Numbered from the stretch's first letter, positions 41,352-49,814 are shown. The stretch is 64,000 nt of DNA from Tepidisphaeraceae bacterium (GCA_035998445.1 DASYHQ010000022.1:1-64000); one strand, 5' to 3'. Notes: generated by a model from the letters alone, not told the origin. Numbers and translations: made by a program.

Positions 41352-42908
41352 ATGAACCTCTCCGACCTCGCCCGCCAGAATCTTGACGTGCTGACGCTCT
41401 CGACCCTTTTCGAAGCCGGCCTGTTCCGCGAGCGGCTCGCGACCGACAGCGGCATCGCGGCCGCGATCGACTGGTGCCATGCGAACGGCATCACGCGCGT
41501 CTTCCTCGAATCGTTCCGCACCGCCTACGATGCGCCGCCGCAGAACGTATTGCGCGCCAAAGGGCAATTCGAGGCCGCCGGTATTCAGACCGCCGGTGGC
41601 GTGACGCCGACGCACCTTGGCAAGCGGTCGACCGGTTGGGACATCGTCGCCTGCTACACCGACGCCGGGGTGCAGGACAAGCTGCAGCAGATCTTCGAGG
41701 ATGCGGCGAGGCTGTTCGACCTTGTGATGATCGACGACTTCCTCTTCACCGACTGCCAGTGCCCCGAATGCGACGCCGCGCGCGGGCAGCAATCGTGGAG
41801 CGAATACCGGCGCGATCTGCTGGTGCGCCTGTCGCGCGAGCGCATCCTGGAGCCGGCGAGACGCGTGAACCCGAACGTGAAGATCATCCTGAAGTACCCG
41901 CAGTGGTACGACAAGTACCACCTGAACGGTTACGACGTCGAACGGCAGACGGCAATGTTCGACCTGACCTGGGCCGGCACCGAACTGCGCGACCCGGACC
42001 ACAACAAGGGCAGCCTGCCGCGCGTGGCGCAGTACGAGGGATTCTGGGTGATGCGGTGGCTATCGCACCTGGCCGGTGGCATCGACGGTAAGTGCGGCGG
42101 TGGCTGGTTCGACGAGTACGCCACCAGCCCCAACACCTACGTCGAGCAAGCCTGGCAGACCGTGCTCGGCGGTGGACGCGAGATGGTACTGTTCCACTAC
42201 ACCAGCCTTACCACTCCGCGCGGTGAATCCTGCATCGCGGCGCTGCGCCCGCAGTTGCCGGCGATGTTCGAACTGGCGCGGCTCGTCCGATCGCGACCGC
42301 TATCGCTCGGCGTGGTGTCGCCCAAGCCGCCGGGCTCCGACGCGGGTGACGGCCGGTACGTGTTCGACTACGCCGGCATGATCGGACTGCCGCTCATCCC
42401 GACGACGCAGCTCGACCCCGCGGCGCGGTCGGCGTTCGTGTCGGCCGAAAATCTGGCCGATCCCGCGATCGCCGACCGGCTGGGGCAACTGTTGGACAAC
42501 GGCGGGCACGCCGTGGTGACGGACGGCCTGCTTGCGGGGCTGAAGGCCGATCATCTCGCGCGTCACCCGAACCTGCTGCGCGTCGATCTGAACGGAAAGC
42601 CGGAGTCGATGTTGACGCTGCCCGCCGAGACGCTTACGCGTATCCGCCAGCACGCGCTATCGTCGCTCGGGGTGACGTTCGATGCGCCACCCCGCGTGGC
42701 GGTCACGTTGCTGGGCGACGACCTCGCGGCCGTCAGCAACTTCGGCAATGATCCGGCGCAGGTGTCGCTACGCGTGAATGGCAAGATCGGTCAGCCGATC
42801 CTGTCGATCCCGCAAGCCGATTTCACGTCGGCCGGCGCAGGTGAAAGTGAAAGCGAAAAGGCCACCCTGCCCGGCCGCAGTCTTACGGTCTATCGTTTCG
42901 CGCCTTAA
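41352..42908 (+). CDS. Glycoside-hydrolase-like TIM-barrel protein, unknown specificity
   Basis: 518 aa from the ATG at 41352 (MNLSDLARQNLDVLTLSTLFEA); the frame is open 20 codons further upstream. No signal peptide. The pattern is that of a (beta/alpha)8 hydrolase: GITRVFLESFRTAYD, a VMIDDFLFTDCQCPEC segment with paired acids and Cys, NVKIILKYPQWYDKYH, and a C-terminal beta-sandwich-like region (PPRVAVTLLGDDLAAVSNFGNDPAQVSLRVNG). The middle GRYVFDYAGMIGLPL... resembles a class-I glutamine-amidotransferase-like domain seen in such enzymes. I cannot name the family or substrate. It overlaps rfbB tail-to-tail by 26 nt. Confidence 0.6.
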   Translation: MNLSDLARQNLDVLTLSTLFEAGLFRERLATDSGIAAAIDWCHANGITRVFLESFRTAYDAPPQNVLRAKGQFEAAGIQTAGGVTPTHLGKRSTGWDIVACYTDAGVQDKLQQIFEDAARLFDLVMIDDFLFTDCQCPECDAARGQQSWSEYRRDLLVRLSRERILEPARRVNPNVKIILKYPQWYDKYHLNGYDVERQTAMFDLTWAGTELRDPDHNKGSLPRVAQYEGFWVMRWLSHLAGGIDGKCGGGWFDEYATSPNTYVEQAWQTVLGGGREMVLFHYTSLTTPRGESCIAALRPQLPAMFELARLVRSRPLSLGVVSPKPPGSDAGDGRYVFDYAGMIGLPLIPTTQLDPAARSAFVSAENLADPAIADRLGQLLDNGGHAVVTDGLLAGLKADHLARHPNLLRVDLNGKPESMLTLPAETLTRIRQHALSSLGVTFDAPPRVAVTLLGDDLAAVSNFGNDPAQVSLRVNGKIGQPILSIPQADFTSAGAGESESEKATLPGRSLTVYRFAP

Positions 42909-43878
42909 TGGCCCGCCACCAGTTTTCGTTCTGGCGGTACCAGGCAACCGTGGCGCGAAGCGTCTGTTCAAACGGCCGCTGTGGCGACCAGCCGAGCTGG
43001 CGCTTGATCTTGCCCGCGTCGATCGCATATCGACGGTCGTGGCCGGGGCGGTCGTCGACGTAGCGCACGCACTCGTGCCACGGGCAGTTCATCTCGTTCA
43101 GAACGATCTCGGTGATCTGCCGGTTGGTCACCTCGTGGTCGCCGCCGACGTTGTAGACCTGGCCAAACGTGCCGCGGTTCAGCACGGCCCAAAGGGCGTC
43201 GCAGTGGTCGTCGACGTGGATCCAGTCGCGCACGTTCCGGCCGTCGCCGTAGAGCGGCACGGACTTGCGGTCGATCAGATTGGTGACGAACAGCGGGATG
43301 AGTTTTTCGGGGAACTGGTACGGCCCGTAGTTGTTGCCGCACCGCGTGGTCAGCACCGGCATGCCGAACGTGTGGAAGTAGCTGCGCACCAGGCAATCAC
43401 CCCCCGCCTTACTGGCGCTGTAGGGGCTATTGGGTTGCAGCGGCGTTTCTTCGGTGAACTTCAGGTCCGGCCGATCTTCGGGAAGAGAGCCGTAGACCTC
43501 ATCCGTACTGACGTATAGAAACTTTTCAACGTGCCGCGACTTGGCGGCATCCAGCAGCACCTGCGTGCCGGCGACGTTCGTCTGCACGAAGGGCGCCGAA
43601 CTATGAATGCTGCGGTCCACGTGCGACTCGGCGGCGAAGTGGACGATCTCCGTCACACGGTGCGCATCGATCGCGGCCAGCACCGCGGTTGCATCGCAGA
43701 CGTCGCCTTGGATGAAGACCAGTTGCTCGCCGAGCAGGTCGGCGATGTTCGCGAGGTTGCCGGCGTAGGTGAGCTTGTCGAACGCGATCAGCTTCACGGC
43801 CTCCCCACGGCCGATCAACCCGCGCACGAAGTTGCTGCCGATAAAGCCCGCGGCGCCGGTGACGAGAATGCTGCGCAT
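42883..43878 (-). CDS. rfbB: dTDP-glucose 4,6-dehydratase
   Basis: 331 aa. RfbB (RmlB) dehydrates dTDP-glucose to the 4-keto-6-deoxy sugar, step two towards dTDP-rhamnose and many other deoxysugars. Motifs are the NAD site GAAGFIGSNFV, the AAESHVDRSIHS segment, catalytic STDEVYGSL and YSASKAGGD (YxxxK), TRCGNNYGPYQFPEKLIPLF and NVRDWIHVDDH. Its ATG at 43878 overlaps the rfbA stop (TGATG), so the genes are coupled. No rfbC or rfbD follows, so the final sugar cannot be told from this locus. Confidence 0.96.
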   Translation of the reverse strand: MRSILVTGAAGFIGSNFVRGLIGRGEAVKLIAFDKLTYAGNLANIADLLGEQLVFIQGDVCDATAVLAAIDAHRVTEIVHFAAESHVDRSIHSSAPFVQTNVAGTQVLLDAAKSRHVEKFLYVSTDEVYGSLPEDRPDLKFTEETPLQPNSPYSASKAGGDCLVRSYFHTFGMPVLTTRCGNNYGPYQFPEKLIPLFVTNLIDRKSVPLYGDGRNVRDWIHVDDHCDALWAVLNRGTFGQVYNVGGDHEVTNRQITEIVLNEMNCPWHECVRYVDDRPGHDRRYAIDAGKIKRQLGWSPQRPFEQTLRATVAWYRQNENWWRAIKARNDRP

Positions 43879-44618
43879 CACGCCAACTCCCGGTTCGCCC
43901 CACCGGCCGCCACGGTATTGCAGGCCTTCAGGTAGTCGTCGATGCTCTCGCCGGCGTCCACCCAGTAGCCAGCAATGCGCTCGGCGGTCAGCGTGCCGCG
44001 GGCGACGTAGGCGTTGTTGACGTCGGTGATCTCCAGTTCGTTACGGCTGGATGGTTTTAGCATCCTGATGATGTCGAACACGTGCGAATCGTAAAAGTAG
44101 ACGCCGATGACAGCCAGGTTGCTGCTGGCCTGCTTCGGCTTCTCGACGATGCGGGTCACGGTGCCGTCTGCGGCAAGCTCGGCCACGCCGAAAGAGGATG
44201 GATCATCCACCTCAGCCAGCAGGATTTTCGCCCCCTCGCGCTGCTGGCAAAACCGTTGGCAGGCACCGGCGATCGAGTACTGCAGGATGGTGTCGCCCAA
44301 GATCAGGCAGATCGGACCACCGGCCGCGAACGTCTCGGCCAACCCCAGCGCCTCGGCGATGCCGCCGGCGCGTTCCTGGTAGGTGTAACGGAGTTCCTTC
44401 AGGCCAAACTCGCGCCCGTCGCCCAGCAGCCGCTGAAAGTCGCCGGCGTTGTTGCCGCCAGTGACCAGCAGCACCTGATCGATGCCGGCTTTGGCCATGC
44501 ATTCGATAGGGTAGTAAATCATCGGCCTGTCGTAGACCGGCAGCAAATGCTTGTTCGTGACCTTCGTCAACGGAAACAGTCGGCTGCCGGTCCCCCCTGC
44601 TAGAATGACGCCCTTCAT
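43878..44618 (-). CDS. rfbA: Glucose-1-phosphate thymidylyltransferase (short form)
   Basis: 246 aa; classic RmlA is about 290, this is the shorter bacterial/archaeal-type form. It makes dTDP-glucose from dTTP and glucose 1-phosphate. The signature MKGVILAGGTGSRLFPLTKVTNKHLLPVYDRPMIYYPIE with its GGxGxRL loop, YTYQERAGGIAEALGLAE, ILGDTILQ and VEKPKQASSNLAVIGVYFY are present. First gene of the rfbA-rfbB pair. Confidence 0.95.
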   Translation of the reverse strand: MKGVILAGGTGSRLFPLTKVTNKHLLPVYDRPMIYYPIECMAKAGIDQVLLVTGGNNAGDFQRLLGDGREFGLKELRYTYQERAGGIAEALGLAETFAAGGPICLILGDTILQYSIAGACQRFCQQREGAKILLAEVDDPSSFGVAELAADGTVTRIVEKPKQASSNLAVIGVYFYDSHVFDIIRMLKPSSRNELEITDVNNAYVARGTLTAERIAGYWVDAGESIDDYLKACNTVAAGGANRELA

Positions 44619-44966
44619 GGGTACTAATCTAGCCCGGATGGCGTGCGCAGCCTATAGGCGGTGATCGGGATGGGGGTTAGGAAACGTTTGAACCGCCAAG
44701 ATCGCCAAGTACGCCAAGAAGGGAAAAGGGATGGACTTGGTGGCCTCCATTGCGGCCGAAATCCTCCGGTCCCTCTCCCGGTACGCCGGGAGAGGTTAGG
44801 TGAGGGTGATTTCGAACGGCAGACGGCCGACGAATGGGCAACTCTTCAATCCTGACAAGTGGGACAACTCGAAATCACCCTCACCTAACCCCTCCCACCT
44901 CCACCTACCAACAAAATAAGCCCTGAACATTTCAGGGCTTACGCGATGCAATCAAATTGTCGCAAG
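44619..44966. repeat. Intergenic region left of the prophage, family-C copy
   Basis: No gene seen. A GCCAAGATCGCCAAGTACGCC tract lies near 44695, a family-C element at about 44768-44899 and the tRNA-unit terminator at 44917-44941. Confidence 0.7.
44917..44941 (-). terminator. Terminator of the disrupted tRNA-Asp unit
   Basis: A perfect 11-bp stem TAAGCCCTGAA with a 3-nt loop, followed on the minus strand by ATTTTG, 26 bp beyond the tRNA-like 3' end. Confidence 0.8.
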
Positions 44967-45013
44967 CGAGGACGACGGGGCTCGAACCCGCAACATCCGG
45001 ATCGACAGTCCGG
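44967..45013 (-). tRNA. 3' half of a tRNA-Asp(GTC)-like gene, prophage attachment site
   Basis: Read on the minus strand: anticodon stem CCGGA/TCCGG with loop CTGTCGA (anticodon GTC), variable loop ATGTT, T arm GCGGG-TTCGAGC-CCCGT, acceptor strand CGTCCTC and discriminator G. The D arm and 5' acceptor strand are missing: the sequence beyond 45013 does not pair with the acceptor strand. This is the usual remnant left when a tyrosine integrase recombines inside a tRNA gene. The integrase gene starts 112 bp away. The complete tRNA should be reconstituted at the other prophage end, outside the window. Confidence 0.75.
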
Positions 45014-45125
45014 TTAGCTTGCACGCCCGAATACTGCGTTTTTCTGTTGAAATCTGCACGTTTCTACCCGAGAATCCCTCGACCCCATGGCTGTACCCCA
45101 TGGCATCGATAAGGGAGAGGTTCAA

Positions 45126-46484
45126 ATGGCCGTCACGATCAAGCTGCCCGACTGGTTCACCGCCGCCGGCTACAAGTTGCCCGCCAAGTTCCCTATGAGC
45201 CTGCGAAAGGACGGCTACGCCAAGTCCTTCAACAACCAGATGAAGTGGGTCTGCGGCTGCATCTCGCCGCGCGAGGCGGTGGCCCGCCTGCACGCCCGCA
45301 TCAAGGCCGGTGACTTCGACCGCAAGCAGCCGCTGATGTTGAAGGCGACCGAGCCCGACGGCCAGCAAGTGGTGACCGTGAAGGAGCTCAGCAACCTCTA
45401 CATGGGATGGCTGCGCCAGCGGATCGAGACAAAGAAGCCGCGACCGTTCAAGGCCCGCACTTACGAGGATTACCGCCTGGCGATCCAGCTGTTCAACGAT
45501 ACCCGGTGGACGGACGGCGGCGGCAACAGCGATCGGCTCGCCAACCAGCCGGCCGTCAAACTCGGCCCGGCACAGTTCGCCGCCTATGCCTCGCGCATCC
45601 CGGGCCAGAGCCCGTACACCCGCGACCGCTACATCGCTCCGATTGTCGCGATGTACAAATGGGGCGTTGAGAACGACCACCTGCCCCACCCCGTGAAGAT
45701 GGGGTCGGACATGAAGAAGACGAGCAAGGATGAGCGTCGCGACTCGCGTGCCAACATTCAGAAGGAGTTCTCGCGCGACGAGGTCCGCAAGCTGGTGACG
45801 GCCGCCGCGGACAAGCCGCTGTGGATCTCGATGGTGCTGCTCGGCCTCAACGCGGGCTTCCACAACGCCGACCTCGGCGCCCTGCCGCGCGAGGTGGTCG
45901 AGTTGGACCGGCGCGTGATCGAGTTCCGGCGCGGAAAGAAGGGCCGCGCGTACCGCAAGGCACCGTTGTGGCGCGAGACGATCGATGCCCTCCGCAGCTA
46001 CCGCCGCCCCGAGCCCGGTGACAAGCGGTTTCTCAAGCGGCCCGACGTCTACGGCCCCTGCTTCGAGAAGCACGGCGACCTGTTCTTCCTGACGACCTTC
46101 GCGATGCCGCTGTCCCGCGCTTGCGAGGAACGATCCGAGCGAGGCACGCTGCTGTCGGCCAACCGCGTCGATGCCGCCGCTGGCGAGTTTTACAAGCTGA
46201 TGAAGGCGGCTGACGTCCACTCGGTCGGGCGCGGCCTGTCGGGCCTGCGTACCACGTTCCGCACGCTCGCTGAAGGCATGCCGGTGAAGGACGACGACGC
46301 GATCAACCTCATCATGGGTCACACCGACCGGCACATCAGTGCCGAGTACGTCGAGCGGTTCCCCGAGGCGAAGTTGTACGCGGTGGTCGATCATGTCTGG
46401 CGCGAACTGTTCGAGGGGTGGACTAGCGAATTACCGACTCAAGTTCCTGCGGCTGCTGCCGACCCTGCTGCTGTTCCGTCTTAG
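45126..46484 (+). CDS. int: Tyrosine recombinase (phage integrase)
   Basis: 452 aa from the ATG at 45126, preceded by GGGAGAGG; an upstream ATG at 45087 lacks a site. It has an N-terminal arm and core-binding region (VTVKELSNLYMGWLRQRI, TYEDYRLAIQLFND) and a C-terminal catalytic domain. Near the end, GLSGLRTTFRTLAEG supplies the box-II Arg (about R375), GHTDRHISAEYVERF the His (H399) and the nucleophile Tyr (Y408). The box-I position (GLNAGFHNADLGAL) has Phe-His where most integrases have Leu-Arg, so the first catalytic Arg must be elsewhere or replaced. It should integrate the prophage into the adjacent tRNA-Asp. Confidence 0.88.
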   Translation: MAVTIKLPDWFTAAGYKLPAKFPMSLRKDGYAKSFNNQMKWVCGCISPREAVARLHARIKAGDFDRKQPLMLKATEPDGQQVVTVKELSNLYMGWLRQRIETKKPRPFKARTYEDYRLAIQLFNDTRWTDGGGNSDRLANQPAVKLGPAQFAAYASRIPGQSPYTRDRYIAPIVAMYKWGVENDHLPHPVKMGSDMKKTSKDERRDSRANIQKEFSRDEVRKLVTAAADKPLWISMVLLGLNAGFHNADLGALPREVVELDRRVIEFRRGKKGRAYRKAPLWRETIDALRSYRRPEPGDKRFLKRPDVYGPCFEKHGDLFFLTTFAMPLSRACEERSERGTLLSANRVDAAAGEFYKLMKAADVHSVGRGLSGLRTTFRTLAEGMPVKDDDAINLIMGHTDRHISAEYVERFPEAKLYAVVDHVWRELFEGWTSELPTQVPAAAADPAAVPS

Positions 46485-46677
46485 GGTTCTTCCGGGTCCG
46501 GCGATTGTTTCGCCAGATGGCGATCTGCTCGCGGTTGATCATGTAGCGGGGCAGCGTCTTGCCGGGCGACCGGTGATCCTCGACCTCGATCTCGCCGTTG
46601 TTGATCAGCGACATCACGAAGCCAAGACCCTTGCCCATCTCGGCGGCGAATTTCTTTGGTGTGAGTAGGTCGCTCAT
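46423..46677 (-). CDS. Excisionase-like small DNA-binding protein
   Basis: 84 aa. MSDLLTPKKFAAEMGKGLGFVMSLINNGEIEVEDHRSPGKTLPRYMINREQIAIW has the winged-helix layout of MerR/Xis-type excisionases: a helix-turn-helix, a short wing, then an IxREQIAIW-type helix. The tail is basic and Gln-rich. It overlaps the 3' end of int by 62 nt on the opposite strand, a common int/xis arrangement. Probably the directionality factor for excision, by fold and position. Confidence 0.65.
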   Translation of the reverse strand: MSDLLTPKKFAAEMGKGLGFVMSLINNGEIEVEDHRSPGKTLPRYMINREQIAIWRNNRRTRKNPKTEQQQGRQQPQELESVIR

Positions 46678-46739
46678 ACATCACCTAGTAACTTGAGTCC
46701 CGCTTGTGACACCGTCGCTATAAGATGCATTCACCGTGC

Positions 46740-46997
46740 TTAAGCAGTTGCGAGTGCCTGATTGCCGACGGTATCCGTGGACGCCGACGCAGACGCTACG
46801 ACTAGCTCGAGCAGATCATCCCGCGAAATGCCGAGCAGCTTTGCCAGCTCGTCGGCAATCGCCAAGCGTGGAATCCACCGACCTGTTTCCCACCCGTTCA
46901 CAGCGGCCTGGCTGACGCCCAACTTTGCGGCGAGTTCCGCTTGTGTGAATCCCTTGGCGTAACGGGCTCGGTAAAAAGGCGTGATCTTCTTTCGCAT
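46740..46997 (-). CDS. XRE-family HTH regulator
   Basis: 85 aa. A Cro/C1-type HTH covers residues about 12-66 (YAKGFTQAELAAKLGVSQAAVNGWETGRWIPRLAIADELAKLLGISRDDLLEL). The short length suits a Cro-like repressor. It is divergent from a second HTH gene at 47132, with a 134-bp AT-rich gap between, which is the layout of a lysogeny switch. Confidence 0.85.
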   Translation of the reverse strand: MRKKITPFYRARYAKGFTQAELAAKLGVSQAAVNGWETGRWIPRLAIADELAKLLGISRDDLLELVVASASASTDTVGNQALATA

Positions 46998-47131
46998 CTA
47001 TCTGCTCCGATGGGTTACTTCATCAGGACGGCAGTTATATATACCCTATGTTTTCAGTGTTTCAACCTATTTTCGGTATTTTACTAAATATCATGTTGTA
47101 TAACCAAATATGAGCCGATACGACTTTCCTT
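46998..47131. promoter_or_regulatory. AT-rich divergent control region of the prophage switch
   Basis: Much richer in A+T than the rest of the window (TTATATATACCC, ATTTTACTAAATATCATG). A weak -35 (TTGTAT, 47096-47101) and -10 (TACGAC, 47119-47124), 17 bp apart, would start transcription at or next to the ATG at 47132. That ATG has no ribosome site, so a leaderless repressor mRNA is possible. Confidence 0.5.
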
Positions 47132-47761
47132 ATGATCCACTTCGGAGACTGGCTGACGGCGCAGCGACATATGCTGGGATTCAAATCGCGTAAGGCGTTT
47201 GCAGAGCACGCAGGTCTGTCGCCTGAAGCAATACAGAGCTTGGAGACGTCGGAGAAATTGGCTGCTCGTACGTCTACCAAGAGGTTGCTGGCTCAAGCGC
47301 TTCGGATCACGCTCAAAGAACTCGAAGACGCCGGCGCCGGCCACCATTCGGTCAACGCCCGCTACGTCGCGAACACCCCCGAAGAAGCGGCGGCTACCGA
47401 GAAAGCATTTGATGAGCTGTGCGGCAAGTGGCAGATCAATCGCGAAGAGCTTACTTCGCGTATCGTTCGCTGGATGGCTCGACAACCCGAGGTCATCCAA
47501 ATAGCCGCGCTCATCACGTTCGCGTCTGCCACCACGTCTGCCGCCGCCAACGTCGCGTTGGACCGTATCACCGAGGAAGGTGGCGAGCCCAGCGTAGCGA
47601 TTGAAATTCTTGCCGGGCGGCGCCCAGACGCCGCTCTGTATGAGGCGGCACTAGAAGAACTCAAACAGGCACGTAGAACGGGAGTGGCATCCGTTCAGAA
47701 CGCGGAAGATCCTCGTGCTACGCCGGCCGGACCCGCCAAACCCAAACGCCGAGGGCGATAG
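47132..47761 (+). CDS. HTH repressor-like protein (C1-type position)
   Basis: 209 aa. The N-terminal about 65 residues form an XRE-type HTH (WLTAQRHMLGFKSRKAFAEHAGLSPEAIQSLETSEKLAARTSTKRLLAQALRITLKELED). The rest is helical and Ala/Glu-rich, without the Ser-Lys peptidase signature of LexA/C1 repressors, so it is probably not cleaved in an SOS response. The C terminus is basic (PKPKRRGR). Likely the lysogeny repressor or a phage regulator acting on the shared gap. Confidence 0.75.
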   Translation: MIHFGDWLTAQRHMLGFKSRKAFAEHAGLSPEAIQSLETSEKLAARTSTKRLLAQALRITLKELEDAGAGHHSVNARYVANTPEEAAATEKAFDELCGKWQINREELTSRIVRWMARQPEVIQIAALITFASATTSAAANVALDRITEEGGEPSVAIEILAGRRPDAALYEAALEELKQARRTGVASVQNAEDPRATPAGPAKPKRRGR

Positions 47762-48240
47762 TGGGACGGACATCGTATACCCACCCCTTCAAGCTGCCTT
47801 CCGGACCGTCGGGTTCATCGACGATCGAACTGGTGCAGCACATTGCAGCGATCTAACGCGTTCCGCCCAATAGGTCAGTCGAGCAAGTGCGCGACAAAGT
47901 TCAGGCGTCATTCGTGTACTACGTTTGTTGTTGCTTCGCTTCTTTCGCATGGACCTATTAATGCCAGCGCTGGCCGCCGGAACAAAGGCCAAACTGACCT
48001 GATTCACGCCTTGTCACGGATGTCACGACCTGTCACGCCTGTCACGCCTTGGACAGTTTCGTGATTTCAACTAGCTTGGTCGTTGGTCTGAATACCGCCG
48101 CTGCTAGTATCTGCGCAATACTGCACTTACGTTCGTTGTCGATCGATGCACCGCCACAACTCGCACCCCGTTGTAATCCCGGTCATTCCAAGTAATCCCA
48201 CGTAGTCCCAAGGAGTCCCAGGGGATCCGAAGGTCATAAA
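47762..48240. other. Gene-poor prophage stretch with two phased direct-repeat arrays
   Basis: No convincing gene. Four TGTCACG units lie at about 48012-48048 (spacing 9-10 bp). A second array of 10-bp units ending TCCCA runs from 48173 to 48230. Helical spacing suggests a protein-binding array (iterons, operators or a partition site). Confidence 0.5.
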
Positions 48241-48522
48241 ATGAGCGTTCACAGTAGGTTCAGCGTAGGTCGACGGTCATTACCCAGTCGTTTGACGGAG
48301 GGCCACTATCCACAAGGTAGCCTCTACTGCAGCATGGCCTGCAGGGAACAGGCCGCAAATGGCGCAAAATGCCTTGAAATGCTCAAATTCGGTCGAAACG
48401 ACCAACGTATCCAACGGAGACAACGGGAAGACGGCAGAGGACCGCGGATGAGTGCCGATAGCCTGCGCAATATTCGTATTGATACGTTCGCATACCGCTG
48501 GCGGGCAGACCGGAGCGGATGA
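48241..48522 (+). CDS. Uncertain small prophage ORF
   Basis: 93 aa starting MSVHSRFSVGRRSLPSR with GAAGG 8 nt upstream. Basic, no recognised motif. An opposite-strand frame (48280-48564) covers the same DNA. Composition is closer to non-coding than its neighbours. Listed only because of the ribosome site and the otherwise empty space. Confidence 0.25.
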   Translation: MSVHSRFSVGRRSLPSRLTEGHYPQGSLYCSMACREQAANGAKCLEMLKFGRNDQRIQRRQREDGRGPRMSADSLRNIRIDTFAYRWRADRSG

Positions 48523-48533
48523 GTACAGATGTG

Positions 48534-49457
48534 CTAGAACTGCTCGTCGAAATCCGGAGCCCACAGTTCCCGAGCATTAGGGATGGAATAGTAGGGAAGC
48601 TTACGAATGAGTTTGAACCGTAATTGCCCCCGCTTCTTTGCTTGGCGAAGACGTGATGGCGGGATCCCAAATTTGGTCTTGAAGTCGGAGGCGGGCCAGT
48701 ACGGCGCATATGGGTCGGCCGTATTATCGAGGACTGACGTGGGATCGTGGGCTCCGGAAATGACGGCAACGTCTTCCAACTGGAATTCCCGGAGCCGGGC
48801 CTCCCTGTACTGCGTAACGGTCATAAGGGCTTCGGGCAAAGCTCGTAAGTCCAATGTGGTTACGAACTCCAATAGCGGGGCGGCGTTGACGCTGAACTTC
48901 ACGCTGCGATCATGTATTCCTGTAGCATCTTCAATAAACTCGCGGTAACGCGGTGCCTTTAGCTTTCCACGGTTCTGGATGTGGAGGACTACCCCGGGCC
49001 ACATATCGATCCATTGCGTCAGACGAAATAGGAACAGGTCGGTGATCCCGCGACAGTCGCGCAGCCTTTGCTCCGCATCCTCCGCGTTCGTTAGGTCTGC
49101 ACCCTCGCGGGCGGCGTAAAGCTTCGCGGCGCGACGTCTAATCTGTTCAGCTTCATCATCGCACCGCCGGTATCCCCGTTTGTAGTGGACGCCAACATCG
49201 GTTCCACTGACGAGGAACTCCGTCAATGCGATGGTGGACTTGTGACCTAGCGGGACTGACGCCTTAAACAGCCGACGTCCAAGTACTTTGGCGCCTGCAA
49301 GACGTCGGACAGCCTCGGCGTTTGCAAACGCGGCGTACTCCGGAATATCTGTCACCACGTCGCCCCAAATGCGCACTCCCCCCATTAGGAAGTCAAAGTT
49401 CGGAGCATCACGTAGCACACCTGCTAATTTGGCGGTCGGTAGTTCCATAAGCCCCAC
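48534..49457 (-). CDS. Prophage protein of unknown function
   Basis: 307 aa from a GTG at 49457, or 304 from the ATG at 49448. Less GC-rich than the host genes, which fits a cargo gene. Not recognised. Visible are a helical charged N half (DEAEQIRRRAAKLYAAREGADLTNAEDAEQRL), a central mixed region (DMWPGVVLHIQNRGKLKAPRYREFIEDATGIHD) and a C-terminal about 60 residues (YWPASDFKTKFGIPPSRLRQAKKRGQLRFKLIRKLPYYSIPNARELW) that looks like a winged-helix DNA-binding segment. Possible lysogenic-conversion or accessory gene. Confidence 0.6.
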   Translation of the reverse strand: MGLMELPTAKLAGVLRDAPNFDFLMGGVRIWGDVVTDIPEYAAFANAEAVRRLAGAKVLGRRLFKASVPLGHKSTIALTEFLVSGTDVGVHYKRGYRRCDDEAEQIRRRAAKLYAAREGADLTNAEDAEQRLRDCRGITDLFLFRLTQWIDMWPGVVLHIQNRGKLKAPRYREFIEDATGIHDRSVKFSVNAAPLLEFVTTLDLRALPEALMTVTQYREARLREFQLEDVAVISGAHDPTSVLDNTADPYAPYWPASDFKTKFGIPPSRLRQAKKRGQLRFKLIRKLPYYSIPNARELWAPDFDEQF

Positions 49458-49521
49458 GGATGAGACTTATAATAACCGATAAATAGCGAGGATGGCCCAC
49501 CAAAATTCGTATGCATTTCCA

Positions 49522-49549
49522 TTGACAAATTATGTCTATAATGTAGAAT
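49522..49549 (+). promoter_or_regulatory. Promoter of the toxin-antitoxin pair
   Basis: TTGACA (49522-49527), 16 bp, TAGAAT (49544-49549). The predicted start site is about 7 bp further, at the ATG at 49556. Confidence 0.55.
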
Positions 49550-49555
49550 ATGGGC

Positions 49556-49810
49556 ATGGCAACCGTGCTGCTGAACAACGAAGCCCGCGAGGAATTGGAC
49601 GCATTGCCGATCAAGATTCACGGGCGGGTTTTGGAGGTCATCGAGCGGTTAGCGAAGTGGCCAGCCGTGAGCGGGGCAAAGCCCCTGCGTCACGGGCTGG
49701 CAGGCCAGTACCGCGTCCGCACCGGTGACTACCGGGTGCAGTTCACGGTCAAGGGCGACGTGGTGACGATCGTGAAGATTGGCAAACGAGATGGGTTTTA
49801 CGAGGATTGA
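49556..49810 (+). CDS. RelE/ParE-family toxin
   Basis: 84 aa from the ATG at 49556 (MATVLLNNEAREELDALP). An ATG at 49550 overlaps the predicted -10 and is unlikely. The pattern HGRVLEVIERLAKWPAVSGAKPLRHGLAGQYRVRTGDYRVQFTVKGDVVTIVKIGKRDGFYED is that of the RelE/ParE superfamily, including the conserved L-G-x-YRVRxGDYRV core. Toxins of this family cleave mRNA on ribosomes or poison gyrase; which applies here cannot be told. The antitoxin gene begins 5 bp after the stop. It likely helps maintain the prophage. Confidence 0.88.
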   Translation: MATVLLNNEAREELDALPIKIHGRVLEVIERLAKWPAVSGAKPLRHGLAGQYRVRTGDYRVQFTVKGDVVTIVKIGKRDGFYED

Positions 49811-49814
49811 AGCG

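Noticed and set aside
44967-45013. tmRNA 3' end
   Set aside because: A seven-base anticodon loop and a 5-nt variable loop are present, which fits a tRNA and not tmRNA.
47789-48007. 72-aa minus-strand frame in the prophage
   Set aside because: Basic, no ribosome site, no motif; likely non-coding.
49522-49542. TTGACA with the nearby TATAAT as promoter
   Set aside because: The two boxes are only 9 bp apart; the TAGAAT 16 bp away is the better -10.
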